Part shown: piece after piece, positions 1 to 9,765 of the stretch | Layout: every line of letters begins with the position of its first letter | Numbering within the stretch: the first letter of the stretch is position 1 | NCBI GenBank assembly: GCA_014360895.1 | Contig: JACIWQ010000013.1 | Location: 1-44,112 of the forward strand | Reading direction: 5' to 3' | Source: Thermoflexales bacterium | GTDB lineage: Bacteria; Chloroflexota; Anaerolineae; B4-G1; DUEL01 | DNA: 44,112 nucleotides | Translations under genes and position numbers: made by a program | The notes under the pieces: generated by a model | The model's database searches: none | Told to the model about the DNA's origin: nothing | Seen by the model: the letters and a program-made list of their open reading frames with translations, nothing else

Positions 1-63
1 AGTTACGGGAGAGGGGGAGGGGGTAGAAGGGGTTTGCGGCGGGCGGCGCTTCGGGCGAGCAAT

Positions 64-138
64 GTCATCGCGAGCAGAGCGAAGCGGCCTCGGCGTGGCC
101 CTCGCCGTGCGGTGGGCGCTTCGCGCCCTCGCAATGAC
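64..138. repeat. interspersed hairpin repeat (GTCATYGCGAG...CTCGCAATGAC family)
   Basis: gtcatcgcgag ... gggcgcttcgcgccctcgcaatgac; same termini as copies near 2318, 2891, 16183 and 16274. Confidence 0.75.
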
Positions 139-173
139 CCTTCGCCGCATCGCAGGCCGTTCGGCCTATCCCA

Positions 174-746
174 TCACTCCGCAAGGGTGATTCTCCCATC
201 CCGCATCTCCGTGATGGTCACCAGGGCCTCTATGGGGACGCCCAGGGGGGCCAGGACGTCCCGGCCGCCCTCAAAGCGTTTCTCTATCAGGACGCCGATG
301 CCGACGACCTCCCCGCCGGCCTTCTGGACCAGCCGGACCAGCGCGGCGATGGTCAGGCCGGTGGCCAGGAAGTCGTCTATGATGAGCACCCGGTCGCCCG
401 ACCCCAGGTACTCCGGGGAGACCATCAGCAGGACCTCCAGCCCCTTGGTGTGGGACGGGGCGCTCTCTATGTAGACAGGCTCCATCATGGTGATGGGCTT
501 TCGCTTCCGGGCATAGATGACGGGGATCCCCAATGCCAGCCCGGCGGCCAGGGCCGGCGCGATGCCGGAGATTTCCGCCGTCAGAATTTTATTCGCCCCC
601 ACCCCCTGGAAGCGACGGGCCAGTTCTTCCCCGGCCCGTTGCATCAGCCCCGGGTCTATCTGGTGGTTGATGAACCCGTCCACTTTGAGAATGCCGTTCC
701 CCAGGTCCCGGCCTTCGGCCAGGATGCGGCGCTTCAGTTCCTCCAT
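174..746 (-). CDS. xpt: xanthine phosphoribosyltransferase
   Basis: 190 aa; PRTase motif VLIIDDFLATG and Xpt-like N-terminus MEELKRRILAEGRDLGNGILKVDGFINHQIDP. Confidence 0.93.
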   Translation of the reverse strand: MEELKRRILAEGRDLGNGILKVDGFINHQIDPGLMQRAGEELARRFQGVGANKILTAEISGIAPALAAGLALGIPVIYARKRKPITMMEPVYIESAPSHTKGLEVLLMVSPEYLGSGDRVLIIDDFLATGLTIAALVRLVQKAGGEVVGIGVLIEKRFEGGRDVLAPLGVPIEALVTITEMRDGRITLAE

Positions 747-748
747 GC

Positions 749-1225
749 CTATCCCCCCAGAGCGTTCATCAGGTCGCGCATGTGCATCAACTGATGGCCG
801 TAGATGGCGTTGATGAAAGTCTCCAGGTTGACCTCCCCCAGGGCCGGATGGCGACCCACCCGGTCCAGGTCCTCGTCGGTCAGCGTCGCCACCCAGTCCA
901 GGGTGCGCTGCCGGGCGGCCTTCAGGTCGGCCAGGAGTTGCTCCGGCGGGACCCCCGCCAGTCGCTGGTGCTCGGCTTTGTTGTACGCGTCGTAGTCAAA
1001 CCCCTCCGGCGCGCCCGGTCCCCCGGCGGCGATGTCCTGGGCCAGCTGCCGCAGACCCTCCTCGGAGGAGACAAAATGGGCCAGGAGGTCCCGCACGGTC
1101 CAGGGGTACGGTTGCTCATAGAGGACGGCCTCCCACTGCCCCGGCTGGATGGAGCCGAAGACGGCCAGAGTTTTGTCTATGCCTCTTTGTAGTCGTTCCT
1201 TCAGAGCTTCCACTCTCTCTGTCAT
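749..1225 (-). CDS. DinB/ClbS-like four-helix protein
   Basis: 158 aa; WTVRDLLAHFVSSEEG and GHQLMHMRDL pattern typical of the DinB superfamily. Confidence 0.7.
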   Translation of the reverse strand: MTERVEALKERLQRGIDKTLAVFGSIQPGQWEAVLYEQPYPWTVRDLLAHFVSSEEGLRQLAQDIAAGGPGAPEGFDYDAYNKAEHQRLAGVPPEQLLADLKAARQRTLDWVATLTDEDLDRVGRHPALGEVNLETFINAIYGHQLMHMRDLMNALGG

Positions 1226-1299
1226 CGGTGCCTCCTGCGAGTATCACGTGGGAGTCATTTTTGCGGCGGGCTTCGGCCACCGCGAAATGCCTGTCCATA

Positions 1300-2229
1300 T
1301 CACTGACCATCCGAACGCAACAAACGAGAGAGCCCCTCCGCCAGCCCGACCGTCGGCTGCCAGCCCAGCACGGCCCGGGCGCGGCTCGGGTCTCCGGCGG
1401 AGCGACGAACTTCCCCCGCGCGGGGCGGGGCAAACTCCGGCTCCAGCGCGGTACCCAGCGCCTGATTCAGCAGCGTGACCAGGTGGAGCACACCGGTCTC
1501 CTCACCGCGAGCCACATTGACCACCGCTCCGGCCGTTCCGTCCCGTTCCCCCGCCCGAATCAGGGCTGCTACCACATCTTCCACATAGATAAAGTCCCGG
1601 GTCTGCAGGCCATCCCCGTACACGATAGGGGGCAGTCCCTGCCGCATCCGCCCGACGAAGATGCTGATGACCCCGGAATACGGGCTCTGAGGGTCCTGGC
1701 GGGGGCCGTACACATTGAAAAAGCGCAGGATGGCCGTGGGGAGGCCGTAAGAGGCCCAATAGGCGCGACAAAGGGCCTCCCCCGCGACCTTGCTGGCCGC
1801 ATAGGGGGAGAGGGAACGAAGAGGCAGGTCCTCGCGAAGAGGGAGTTCGGAGTGGTCGCCGTAGACAGCGGCGGAGGAGGCGAACAGGAAGCGGGACACC
1901 CCGGCCCGACGGGCCTCGTCCAGGAGGTTCAGCGTCCCCTCGACGTTCACATCCATCGTCTCCCGGGGGTCCTGGATGGACCGCTCCACTGAGACGATGG
2001 CGGCCAGATGGGCCACCACATCTACCCCATCCATCGCCTGCCGGACAGCCAGCGGATTGCGAATATCGCCCTCTATGACCTCTATCCGGTCCTGCACCGC
2101 AGAGAGGTTTTCCCACCGACCGCTGGAGAAGTTATCCAGGACCCGCACTTCCCTGCCCCCGGCGACGAGGGCCTCCACCAGGTGGGAACCGATGAAGCCA
2201 GCGCCGCCAGTGACCAGCCATCGCGCCAT
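1300..2229 (-). CDS. NAD-dependent epimerase/dehydratase (UDP-glucose 4-epimerase-like SDR)
   Basis: VTGGAGFIGSHLVEAL Rossmann motif, YAASKVAGE active site; start taken at MARWLVTGG rather than the upstream ORF start. Confidence 0.9.
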   Translation of the reverse strand: MARWLVTGGAGFIGSHLVEALVAGGREVRVLDNFSSGRWENLSAVQDRIEVIEGDIRNPLAVRQAMDGVDVVAHLAAIVSVERSIQDPRETMDVNVEGTLNLLDEARRAGVSRFLFASSAAVYGDHSELPLREDLPLRSLSPYAASKVAGEALCRAYWASYGLPTAILRFFNVYGPRQDPQSPYSGVISIFVGRMRQGLPPIVYGDGLQTRDFIYVEDVVAALIRAGERDGTAGAVVNVARGEETGVLHLVTLLNQALGTALEPEFAPPRAGEVRRSAGDPSRARAVLGWQPTVGLAEGLSRLLRSDGQ

Positions 2230-2317
2230 CTCGCTCCTCTCTGCACGGGGTTGATGGGAACGCGCCCCAATAGTGCCGGATATAGGAACTGCCTGCCCTC
2301 GCAATGACCCCCTGGCC

Positions 2318-2424
2318 GTCATGGCGAGCCCGAAGGGCGAAGGGCCACGCCGAGGCTCGCCCGAGGCGCCATCTCCCCGTCGCTTCTGGGGATTGCTTCG
2401 GGCGCTGCGCGCCCTCGCAATGAC
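2318..2424. repeat. interspersed hairpin repeat, same family
   Basis: gtcatggcgagcccgaagggcgaag ... gattgcttcgggcgctgcgcgccctcgcaatgac. Confidence 0.75.
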
Positions 2425-2491
2425 CCTTCGGGCACTCCGTGCCCTCGCCCGGATATATAAAAATCCCCCCGACCGGGAGGCCAGGGGGAGG

Positions 2492-2565
2492 TACCCCCAA
2501 CGGGATTTGAACCCGTGTTTCAGGCTTGAAAGGCCTGTGTCCTGACCAGGCTAGACGATGGGGGC
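2492..2565 (-). tRNA. tRNA-Glu (UUC)
   Basis: Minus strand GCCCCCATCGTCTAGCCTGGTCAGGACACAGGCCTTTCAAGCCTGAAACACGGGTTCAAATCCCGTTGGGGGTA; cloverleaf with anticodon loop CTTTCAA. Confidence 0.95.
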
Positions 2566-2580
2566 ATCGTGGTGTATGTT

Positions 2581-2608
2581 ATTCTACCACAAAGCCCTCT
2601 CTCGTCAA
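2581..2608 (-). promoter_or_regulatory. sigma70-like promoter for tRNA-Glu
   Basis: Minus strand TTGACG-16 bp-TAGAAT upstream of the tRNA. Confidence 0.65.
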
Positions 2609-2624
2609 GCGCGCTCGCAAGGCA

Positions 2625-2731
2625 GGGGGACCCTACCGGGAGAGGTCCTGACGGGAGCAGCGCCGACGGATGGTCCGTCGTAAGAGCCGCCGCAGGCGCT
2701 GAACCCGTGAGAGATTCCCGGACCGTCCCCC
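2625..2731. ncRNA. candidate structured RNA (strand unresolved)
   Basis: Nested helices GGGGGAC/GTCCCCC, CCGGGA/TCCCGG, ACGGG/CCCGT, CAGCGCC/GGCGCTG, GACGGA/TCCGTC: 31 bp in 107 nt with no plausible CDS. Confidence 0.45.
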
Positions 2732-2890
2732 GGCCGCGTCTCCAGGAGATACATCCGTCCATCGCCATAGTCGGGATACTGCTGTCAAAGAAGTCATGAC
2801 TCCTCCATCTGTATGCTCACCCAACGGCTGGAAGGGAATCTGGCTACCCGACACTTTCCCTTCGCGCTTCCCGCATACCTCTCTGGGGAT

Positions 2891-2977
2891 GTCAATGCGA
2901 GCCCCCAAAGGGGGCGAAGCAATCTCCGGGAACCTGTTTAGAGATTGCGTCGGGCGCTTCGCGCCCTCGCAATGACC
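2891..2977. repeat. interspersed hairpin repeat, same family
   Basis: gtcaatgcgagcccccaaagggggcgaagcaatc ... gattgcgtcgggcgcttcgcgccctcgcaatgac. Confidence 0.75.
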
Positions 2978-3013
2978 TTTTCAACGGAAACTGTCAGGTA
3001 GGTAGAAACGGAA

Positions 3014-3520
3014 TCACTCCTCCGGCCAGAGTCCCAGGGCGCGGGCCTGCTCCGGCGTCAGAAAACTGGCCCTTCTGCCCTGCCGCGCCGCCGGTTCTTC
3101 CGGAGGAGGCAAAAGGCGACTCAGTTCCTGCAGGGTACGCCGCAGGAAGAGCCAGATGACGCCCAGGCGACGCGGGGGCGGCTGGCGGCTGACTACAATC
3201 AACAGCAAGCGACCCTGGGACGCCACCCCTACATAAATCTGGCGCTGGTTCCCCTCATAGTGATGCAGACTGATGCCCGTTCCATCTCCGATGGAGTGTC
3301 CCAGGCGAATAGTCAGAGCCGCCTCCTCCAGGAATAAGGGAAGCAAGTCCTCCATCAGGACGTCCTCTGCAATGCCGGTCTGGGCAATCACTTCCCCCTG
3401 TCCACCGGCCAGCAAAACGCATTCCCCTCCAATACCCCGCTGAAGGGTGGCCAGGGATTGTTGAACGGTTTCCATCCAACCCGAGGATAACCGGGAGGGG
3501 AACAGAGGTCCCTCGCTCAT
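3014..3520 (-). CDS. roadblock/LC7-like domain protein
   Basis: MSEGPLFPSRL... GGECVLLAGGQGEVIAQTG ... GRLLLIVVS pattern; located after a response regulator gene. Confidence 0.6.
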   Translation of the reverse strand: MSEGPLFPSRLSSGWMETVQQSLATLQRGIGGECVLLAGGQGEVIAQTGIAEDVLMEDLLPLFLEEAALTIRLGHSIGDGTGISLHHYEGNQRQIYVGVASQGRLLLIVVSRQPPPRRLGVIWLFLRRTLQELSRLLPPPEEPAARQGRRASFLTPEQARALGLWPEE

Positions 3521-3632
3521 TCTGTGCATGCTCCTCTGGCATCGGTTGATTCCGCTCCGATCGGGCGGCGATGCTGCCAGTAGCGTACCACAGAATGAGC
3601 GAGTCGGGGATTGCGAAGGGGTTACGGTTTGG

Positions 3633-4469
3633 TTACAGGTCGTCCTCCTCCGATTCGGGGGACTCCGGAGGTACTCTGGGGAACGTATACCCGACCCCGC
3701 GCACGTTGACGATATAGCGGGGCCGGGCCGGGTCCGGTTCCAGTTTCCGTCGCAGGCGTCGGATGTGCACCCGGACGATGGCCCGGGCACCCCATGGGTC
3801 CGTCTCATACCCCTGGGCCTGGCGGACCAGTTGCTGGGGGCTACAAACCTGGTCGGCCCGCTCCATCAAGAAGGAAAGCAACTTGAACTCGGTGGGCGTC
3901 AGGTCCACCAGATGCTCTCCGATCCAGACCTGGTGCCGCTCCCGGTCCAGGCGCACATCCTGAACCTCCAGGTATCGCTCCGCCGCCGGGGACGGCGACG
4001 CGATGGCAACATCCGGTTGCTCAATCGCCCGCAGTTCCGAGAGCGTTTGCTCCAGGCGCGAGACCAGTTCTTTCCGATGCCGTTCCTGATGACGCTTGCT
4101 CAGACCTTTTCGGACGCTCTCCAGAATCTGGGAAACCGGACAGGGCTTTAAAAGGTAATCGTGAGCCCCGCGACGAAGCGCCTGGATGGCTGTTTCCAGG
4201 GTCCCAAACGCGGTGAGGAGAATAATCACGGTATCCGGGGAACGTCGCTGGACTGCCTCGGTCAACTGCAGACCATCCATGCCCGGCATCTTGATGTCCA
4301 GGACCATCAGGTCAAAGGGGGGATCGCGGTCAATGATCTCCAGCGCCTCCTCGCCGCTGGCCGCGATGCTCACGTCGTACCCCTCCAGCCGCAGCAACTC
4401 CGCCAGGGAAATTCGGGTTGTTGCCTCGTCGTCTACCACCAGAATGCGAGGAGTCCGGGTCTCTGGCAT
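3633..4469 (-). CDS. OmpR-family response regulator (REC + winged helix)
   Basis: ILVVDDEATTRISLAELL, LMVLDIKMPGMDG, LLKPC; C-terminal VDLTPTEFKLLSFLM...YIVNVRGVGYTF. Confidence 0.92.
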   Translation of the reverse strand: MPETRTPRILVVDDEATTRISLAELLRLEGYDVSIAASGEEALEIIDRDPPFDLMVLDIKMPGMDGLQLTEAVQRRSPDTVIILLTAFGTLETAIQALRRGAHDYLLKPCPVSQILESVRKGLSKRHQERHRKELVSRLEQTLSELRAIEQPDVAIASPSPAAERYLEVQDVRLDRERHQVWIGEHLVDLTPTEFKLLSFLMERADQVCSPQQLVRQAQGYETDPWGARAIVRVHIRRLRRKLEPDPARPRYIVNVRGVGYTFPRVPPESPESEEDDL

Positions 4470-4541
4470 AGTTTGTCCCTCCGTTCAGGGCAGAAACACG
4501 CCAGGCGTTGCCTGATGCGCCTGGCATGTCAGGTACAATGG

Positions 4542-6176
4542 TCACGGCCATGAAACGGGCAGGCGGACAACGAACGTCGCTCCCTGCCCCGGCTGGCTGG
4601 AGACCTCTATCGTACCACCGTGTCGCTCCACAATGCCATAACTGATGGCCAGGCCCAACCCAGTACCACTGGGCTTGGTGGTGTAGAACGGCTCAAAGAT
4701 GTGGGCGATCTGTTCCGCCGTCAGGCCAGGGCCGGAGTCCCGAAAAGCGACCAGAACCCAGCGCTGATCCTCGGTCAGCAGCGTGCCTACCCGTAACTCC
4801 CCGCCATCCGGCATCGCCTCCACTGCGTTGATGATGATGTTCAGGAAGACCTGGGTCAACTGGTCGGGGACACCCAGAACGGGCGGCAAATTTTCCGCGA
4901 AACGGGCCGAAACCTGGATGTGTCCATGCTGGAGCCGCTTGTCGGCAATCGCCAGAGCATCCTGCAAAAGACGGTTGATGTCCACCTGGACAATCCCCCC
5001 TTTAGAGGGGCGGTAGAATTCCAGCATCCGCTGGACAATTTCAATCAGGCGTTCCACTTCCTTCTGGGCCATCCTCAGGTATTCCCCTCTCCGCTCCCCA
5101 GGAAGACGGTCGGTCATTGCCAGGTGGATCGTGTTGTGGATGGCCTGAAGGGGGTTGTTGATTTCGTGAGCGATGGAGGCAGCTAGGCGGCCAATGGCGG
5201 CCATCTTCTCGGCTTGGATCAGTTGAGCCTGGGAACGCTCCAGCGCGCGGGCGTAGTCGTTCACTTCTGCGTACAACTGGGCGTTCTCTACCGCCACAGC
5301 GAGGGAGCCGGCCAGCGTCTGGAGGAGGTCCCGGTCCGTCTCCGTAAAGGGGCCCCCGATTTTGTCGGCCAGTTCCAAGGCGCCAATGACCTGTTCTCGC
5401 ACCAGCAGAGGGACGCAGAGAATAGTGCGCGTCTGGGGCCCCCATCCGTCCACCTGAGGGGAGAACAGCGGGTCCTGGGGAGCGTCATTGGTCAGGTACG
5501 GTTGCCCGGTTGTCACCACGTGGCGGATAATGCTCCGCTCCATCGGAAGGGGGTGGCCCATCAGCGGATGGCTCCCCGCGACGCTCTTATAAAAGGTCAT
5601 ATCTCCGGCCTCTTCGTCCATCAGAACCAGGACGCCCGCAGCGGTGGGGAGGATTCGCCGAACCCCTTCCACGGCCGCCCTCAGCACCTCCTCCAGGTCC
5701 AGACTGGCGATGATGCTGCGGCTCACTTCGGTCAGGATGGCCAGTTCCTGGTTGCGCTGGCGCAGGACCTGCTCGGTGTTGCGGATGCGCATGAGGACCT
5801 GAATGCGCGCCACCAGTTCCCGGGGGTCAAAGGGTTTGGTGAGGTAATCGTCCGCCCCCATCCCCAACCCCAGGGTTTTGTCGGTGATGGAGGTGAGGGC
5901 CGTGGTGACAATGATGGAGGTGGTCGCCAGGAGGGGGTCCGACTTGACGCGGGAGATGACTTCGTAGCCGCTGATGCCAGGCATCAGGATGTCCAGCAGG
6001 AGGACATCCACTGGTCGGTCGGAGGCGTTCTCTCGTCGCAAGAGTTCCAGGGTCTCTTCGCCGGTGCGGGCCTCCAGAACCTCGCAATCGGTCAGTTCCA
6101 GGACCTCCCGAATCAGGCTGGCAATCTGGGGGTCATCATCGGCGATGAGGACGCGGGGAATAGACTTTTCAGGCAT
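4542..6176 (-). CDS. hybrid sensor: N-terminal REC + GAF + HisKA/HATPase histidine kinase
   Basis: VLIADDDPQIASLI...LLLDILMPG; GAF; SIAHEINNPLQAI H-box; GTGLGLAISYGIVERHGG. Confidence 0.93.
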   Translation of the reverse strand: MPEKSIPRVLIADDDPQIASLIREVLELTDCEVLEARTGEETLELLRRENASDRPVDVLLLDILMPGISGYEVISRVKSDPLLATTSIIVTTALTSITDKTLGLGMGADDYLTKPFDPRELVARIQVLMRIRNTEQVLRQRNQELAILTEVSRSIIASLDLEEVLRAAVEGVRRILPTAAGVLVLMDEEAGDMTFYKSVAGSHPLMGHPLPMERSIIRHVVTTGQPYLTNDAPQDPLFSPQVDGWGPQTRTILCVPLLVREQVIGALELADKIGGPFTETDRDLLQTLAGSLAVAVENAQLYAEVNDYARALERSQAQLIQAEKMAAIGRLAASIAHEINNPLQAIHNTIHLAMTDRLPGERRGEYLRMAQKEVERLIEIVQRMLEFYRPSKGGIVQVDINRLLQDALAIADKRLQHGHIQVSARFAENLPPVLGVPDQLTQVFLNIIINAVEAMPDGGELRVGTLLTEDQRWVLVAFRDSGPGLTAEQIAHIFEPFYTTKPSGTGLGLAISYGIVERHGGTIEVSSQPGQGATFVVRLPVSWP

Positions 6177-6182
6177 CGTCGG

Positions 6183-7694
6183 CTATTTCAGCAGAAGCAG
6201 GGAAGCTAGGGAAAGGGAGACGATACGCGGGTCGGGGACGTCCACTTCGTCTGTCAGCGTCACTAGGATACCGAAGGGAGCGTTGTAAACGGTTTTCTCC
6301 AGGAAGGCCCGCAGGCCAACGGTATCCCGGAAGAGGATACGCCGACGGTATTTCACCTCCAGCGGAATCCGATGCTCCCCAACTGTCAGGACAAAGTCCA
6401 CCTCCGGTTCCGCACCCCGTTCGGGGAACCAAGCAACATCCAGCCCGGGGATGCTTCCGAGGAAGTACCCCACGATGCTTTCGGCCAGGTGACCGGCCAG
6501 GTCGGTCAGGTGAGGGTGTCGCTCCAATTGGTCCGGCGTCAGCGGGACCACTTCCTGCAACCAACTGGCCCGCAGAGAGTGGTCACAGAGGCAAATTTTC
6601 GGGTTCCCCTTCCGACGCTTGATACGCAGTTCCAGAGGGTCTACCAGCCGGATCAGCAAGGTGTCGTGGAGGAAACGCAAGTAGGCGAGCACTCGCTGCC
6701 ATCCCACGTTGGCGGCCAGGGCGGCCTGGAGTTCGTGGACAAAGAGGGGGCGGCCAGGAGCCTGCCCGGCGTACCGACAGCAGAGACGGAAGAGAGCTTC
6801 CAGCAAGGCCTGGTCCCTGCGGCGTCCCCGCTCGCCCAGGCGAAGGTCGTGCTGGATGACCCGACGAACGACCGTTTCGTTCAACTGATCGGCGATTTCT
6901 TCCCAGGGGCGGTCGGTTCGGGCCTGGGCAACAGGGTACCCACCCCGTTCTGAGAAAGCGGAAAAGGCCCGGTCTCGGACTTTCCGGTGGCGCAGGCCCC
7001 ATTCCCGCAGTTCTTCCCAGAAAGCTTTCTCCTTCAGGTCCTGTAGCTCATTCGTCTGGAGGAACGAGGGGAGTTCGCCGAACCCTTGCATCGCTGCGAT
7101 TTCCCGCAGCAGGAAGGGGCCCATTTCTAAGGTAGAGATGCGTCCGGCGAGGCTATCCCGCCCGCCCTCTATCCGGAGAGCCGAACTCCCGGTAAGCAGG
7201 ACCCGCACCGCGTGGTGGTCCACCAGGGCCTTGATTTGAGGGGCCCAATCGGTGAGATTCTGCACCTCATCAAAAAACAAAAAGGCAGGCTGACCCCGCC
7301 GGGCCCATTCATTGAAGGTTCCGCCCAGGATTTGGTCCTCGTACCAGCGGGCAATACTGAGAATCGGGTCCGCGACACCCTTGAGGGAGGGGATTTCGTC
7401 AAATTGGACGCGCAGAATCCGCTGAGGTTCAATCCCCTCCCGCTCCAGAAGGTGCTCTATCAGATGCTCCTGAAGGGTGGTCTTTCCCACCTGCCGGGGG
7501 CCGCGCAGGACGGTGACCGGCGCCAGTCCCTCTTTCAGCCGCTGGAGTGCGGGCAAGAAGAGCCAGCGCCGAAAGGGGGGCAAGGGGCGCATCGGTTTTC
7601 CCCGCCACCATGGGTTGGTGTCCACCAGGAACCGCTCCACGGCGGCGGGGAGGCGCACTCCGAACAGGGTGGTTTCCGAGACTGCGCGGGCCAT
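6183..7694 (-). CDS. AAA_14/DUF4143 ATP-binding protein
   Basis: VLRGPRQVGKTTLQEHL Walker A, AFLFFDEVQNL Walker B, C-terminal VDFVLTVGEHRIPLEVKYR nuclease-like fold. Confidence 0.88.
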   Translation of the reverse strand: MARAVSETTLFGVRLPAAVERFLVDTNPWWRGKPMRPLPPFRRWLFLPALQRLKEGLAPVTVLRGPRQVGKTTLQEHLIEHLLEREGIEPQRILRVQFDEIPSLKGVADPILSIARWYEDQILGGTFNEWARRGQPAFLFFDEVQNLTDWAPQIKALVDHHAVRVLLTGSSALRIEGGRDSLAGRISTLEMGPFLLREIAAMQGFGELPSFLQTNELQDLKEKAFWEELREWGLRHRKVRDRAFSAFSERGGYPVAQARTDRPWEEIADQLNETVVRRVIQHDLRLGERGRRRDQALLEALFRLCCRYAGQAPGRPLFVHELQAALAANVGWQRVLAYLRFLHDTLLIRLVDPLELRIKRRKGNPKICLCDHSLRASWLQEVVPLTPDQLERHPHLTDLAGHLAESIVGYFLGSIPGLDVAWFPERGAEPEVDFVLTVGEHRIPLEVKYRRRILFRDTVGLRAFLEKTVYNAPFGILVTLTDEVDVPDPRIVSLSLASLLLLK

Positions 7695-7703
7695 AAGGGC
7701 TGG

Positions 7704-8303
7704 CTACTTTTCCTCCGGCGGATGCAGAACGCCGTCAATGATGCCGTACTGGACGGCCTGGTCAGCCGTCATGTAGAAATCCCGGTCGGTGAAGCGCTCT
7801 ATCTGTTCATCGGAGAGGCCAGTATGTTTCTTCAGCAGGTCGTTCAGGAGGGCCCGTTGGCGGAGAATCTCCCGCGCGGCGATCTCTATGTCCGTTGCCT
7901 GACCCTCCACGCCACCCAGGGGCTGATGCAGGTGGATAGTGGCATGGGGGAGGGCGAAACGCCGTCCTTTGGTCCCCGCCGTCAGCAGGACGGTGGCCAT
8001 ACTGGCCGCCATCCCCACCGCGATGGTGGAAATCGGGGCCCGGATGAGTTGCATAGTGTCGTATATCGCCAGACCCGCCGAGATAATCCCGCCCGGAGAG
8101 TGAATGTACAGGGAAATCTCCCGCTCCGGGTCCTCCCGGTCCAGAAAGAGCAATTGGGCAATCACCAGGTTGGCAATCTGGTCCGTGATGGGGGTGCCGA
8201 GAAAGACAATGCGTTCCCGCAACAGCAGGGAGAAAATGTCGTAGGCCCTTTCTCCCCGACTGGTGGATTCAATGACCATTGGGATCAGGTTATGAGATCT
8301 CAT
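7704..8303 (-). CDS. clpP: ATP-dependent Clp protease proteolytic subunit
   Basis: [35 protein letters not shown] active-site Ser, [12 protein letters not shown]; start [12 protein letters not shown]. Confidence 0.95.
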   Translation of the reverse strand: MRSHNLIPMVIESTSRGERAYDIFSLLLRERIVFLGTPITDQIANLVIAQLLFLDREDPEREISLYIHSPGGIISAGLAIYDTMQLIRAPISTIAVGMAASMATVLLTAGTKGRRFALPHATIHLHQPLGGVEGQATDIEIAAREILRQRALLNDLLKKHTGLSDEQIERFTDRDFYMTADQAVQYGIIDGVLHPPEEK

Positions 8304-9618
8304 CCTCGCCTCCTGTCGGCGGTTCGGGTACGGCTTCGCCCCGGGCAATCGCCAGCAGCCGGTCCATCACTTTCTCGTAGAGAATCTGGGCACTCAGATG
8401 CTCCCGATTTTCCGGCTTTTCCAGTTGAGCCTGTATGGATTCGGCCTGATCCCCCCACGTCTGGCTGATGGTCTGGATGCGCTGGTCCACTTCCTCATCG
8501 CTCACCTGTAGCCCTTCCGCCAGGGCGAATTCCCCCAGGACCAGCATCCGGCGGACCTGGTAGTCGGCAACAGGATGGAGCCGCTCCCGGAGGTCTTCCA
8601 GGGTCTGCCCGGTGACCTTCAGGTAATCCTGGAGGCTCATCCGTTGTTCTTCCCGCACTCTCTCCTCCAGTTGCTCCACCAGGTCCTGCAAACGTTCCTC
8701 CAGCAAAACGGAGGGGTACTCCACTTCTGCCTGTTCCACCAGCCGCTGGACAACGGTTCTGGCATATTCCTCCCGCGCGGCTCGCTCCCTCATCTGCAAC
8801 AGTTGCTCCCGGACGTCCTCCTTCAACGCCTCCAGGGTCGGGTACGGGCCCGCCGCCCGGGCCAGGTCATCATCCAGTTCGGGAAGGATGCGGTTATAGA
8901 GCGCCTGGAGCCGAACGCGAAACTCCGCTTCCTCAGAAGGCTGACCATTGGGCATCTTCAGGCGGAACGTGCGCTCCTCGCCGGGCTTCATCCCCTCCAG
9001 GGCGCTGTAGAAGCCGGGGGCCGGGTAGGTATCCTCGGGGTCCAGGATCACTTCCGCGTCATCGTCCTTCAGAAACAGTTCGCCCTGGTCTGTGCGGCCC
9101 TCCACCTGAATCTGCAGAAGGTCCCCCGGCTGAGCGCCCCGCCCCTCCACCGGCTCAGAGACCGCGTTTTCCTGACGGATGTCCTCCAGAACGTTCCGAA
9201 TCTCTTCCTCCGTCACCTCCACGGGGGGGAATTCCACCCGCAGGGAGCGGTAGTCCCCCAGGCGGACGATGGGCGGAAGGGGCAGGGTGAAAGTGAGCCG
9301 CATCGGACTCAGTTGGATCTCTTCCAGACTGGCCGGGCCATACGGGGTGATCCCTTCCTGCTGTACGGCGGCCCGGTAAAACTCCCGGGTCAGGTCTTCC
9401 GCCACCTGTTCCCGCAAACGTTCCTCGCCGTACCGTTGCAGGATCACGCTGTAGGGGGCCTTTCCCTTCCGGAAGCCCGGGATGCTGACCTGCGCCGAAA
9501 TCTCTCGGGCAACCCGACGCATTTCCTGCTGTACCCGCTCCTCAGGAATCTCCACCGTCAGCCGCAGGTCCCGTTTGCCAATGGGCTCCGTCGTCACCGC
9601 TATCGCCGATTGCTCCAT
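8290..9618 (-). CDS. tig: trigger factor
   Basis: [20 protein letters not shown] signature; adjacent to clpP. Confidence 0.95.
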   Translation of the reverse strand: MEQSAIAVTTEPIGKRDLRLTVEIPEERVQQEMRRVAREISAQVSIPGFRKGKAPYSVILQRYGEERLREQVAEDLTREFYRAAVQQEGITPYGPASLEEIQLSPMRLTFTLPLPPIVRLGDYRSLRVEFPPVEVTEEEIRNVLEDIRQENAVSEPVEGRGAQPGDLLQIQVEGRTDQGELFLKDDDAEVILDPEDTYPAPGFYSALEGMKPGEERTFRLKMPNGQPSEEAEFRVRLQALYNRILPELDDDLARAAGPYPTLEALKEDVREQLLQMRERAAREEYARTVVQRLVEQAEVEYPSVLLEERLQDLVEQLEERVREEQRMSLQDYLKVTGQTLEDLRERLHPVADYQVRRMLVLGEFALAEGLQVSDEEVDQRIQTISQTWGDQAESIQAQLEKPENREHLSAQILYEKVMDRLLAIARGEAVPEPPTGGEDEIS

Positions 9619-9637
9619 TCATCCTCCAGGTGCTGGT

Positions 9638-9674
9638 AAATTGGGTATTGGGAAATTGGTTATAGGGTCATTGG
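9638..9674. repeat. degenerate 7/8-bp periodic repeat (AAATTGG-type)
   Basis: aaattgg gtattgg gaaattgg ttatagg gtcattgg. Confidence 0.55.
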
Positions 9675-9680
9675 TACCAG

Positions 9681-9762
9681 TGGGGAAGGCGGGACTCGAA
9701 CCCGCACGGGAGGACCCACGTGATCCTAAGTCACGCTCGTCTGCCCATTCCGACACTTCCCC
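9681..9762 (-). tRNA. tRNA-Leu (UAG)
   Basis: Minus strand GGGGAAGTGTCGGAATGGGCAGACGAGCGTGACTTAGGATCACGTGGGTCCTCCCGTGCGGGTTCGAGTCCCGCCTTCCCCA; long variable arm, anticodon loop CTTAGGA. Confidence 0.95.
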
Positions 9763-9765
9763 GAA

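Noticed and set aside
2636-2664. SRP (4.5S) RNA call on the + strand
   Set aside because: Local match to the helix-8 core is strong, but flanking arms do not pair as an SRP hairpin and a competing fold is better, so it is listed only as an unassigned structured RNA.
2759-2788. Minus-strand TTGACA near 2783-2788 as promoter for the structured RNA
   Set aside because: No acceptable -10 hexamer at 15-19 bp spacing.
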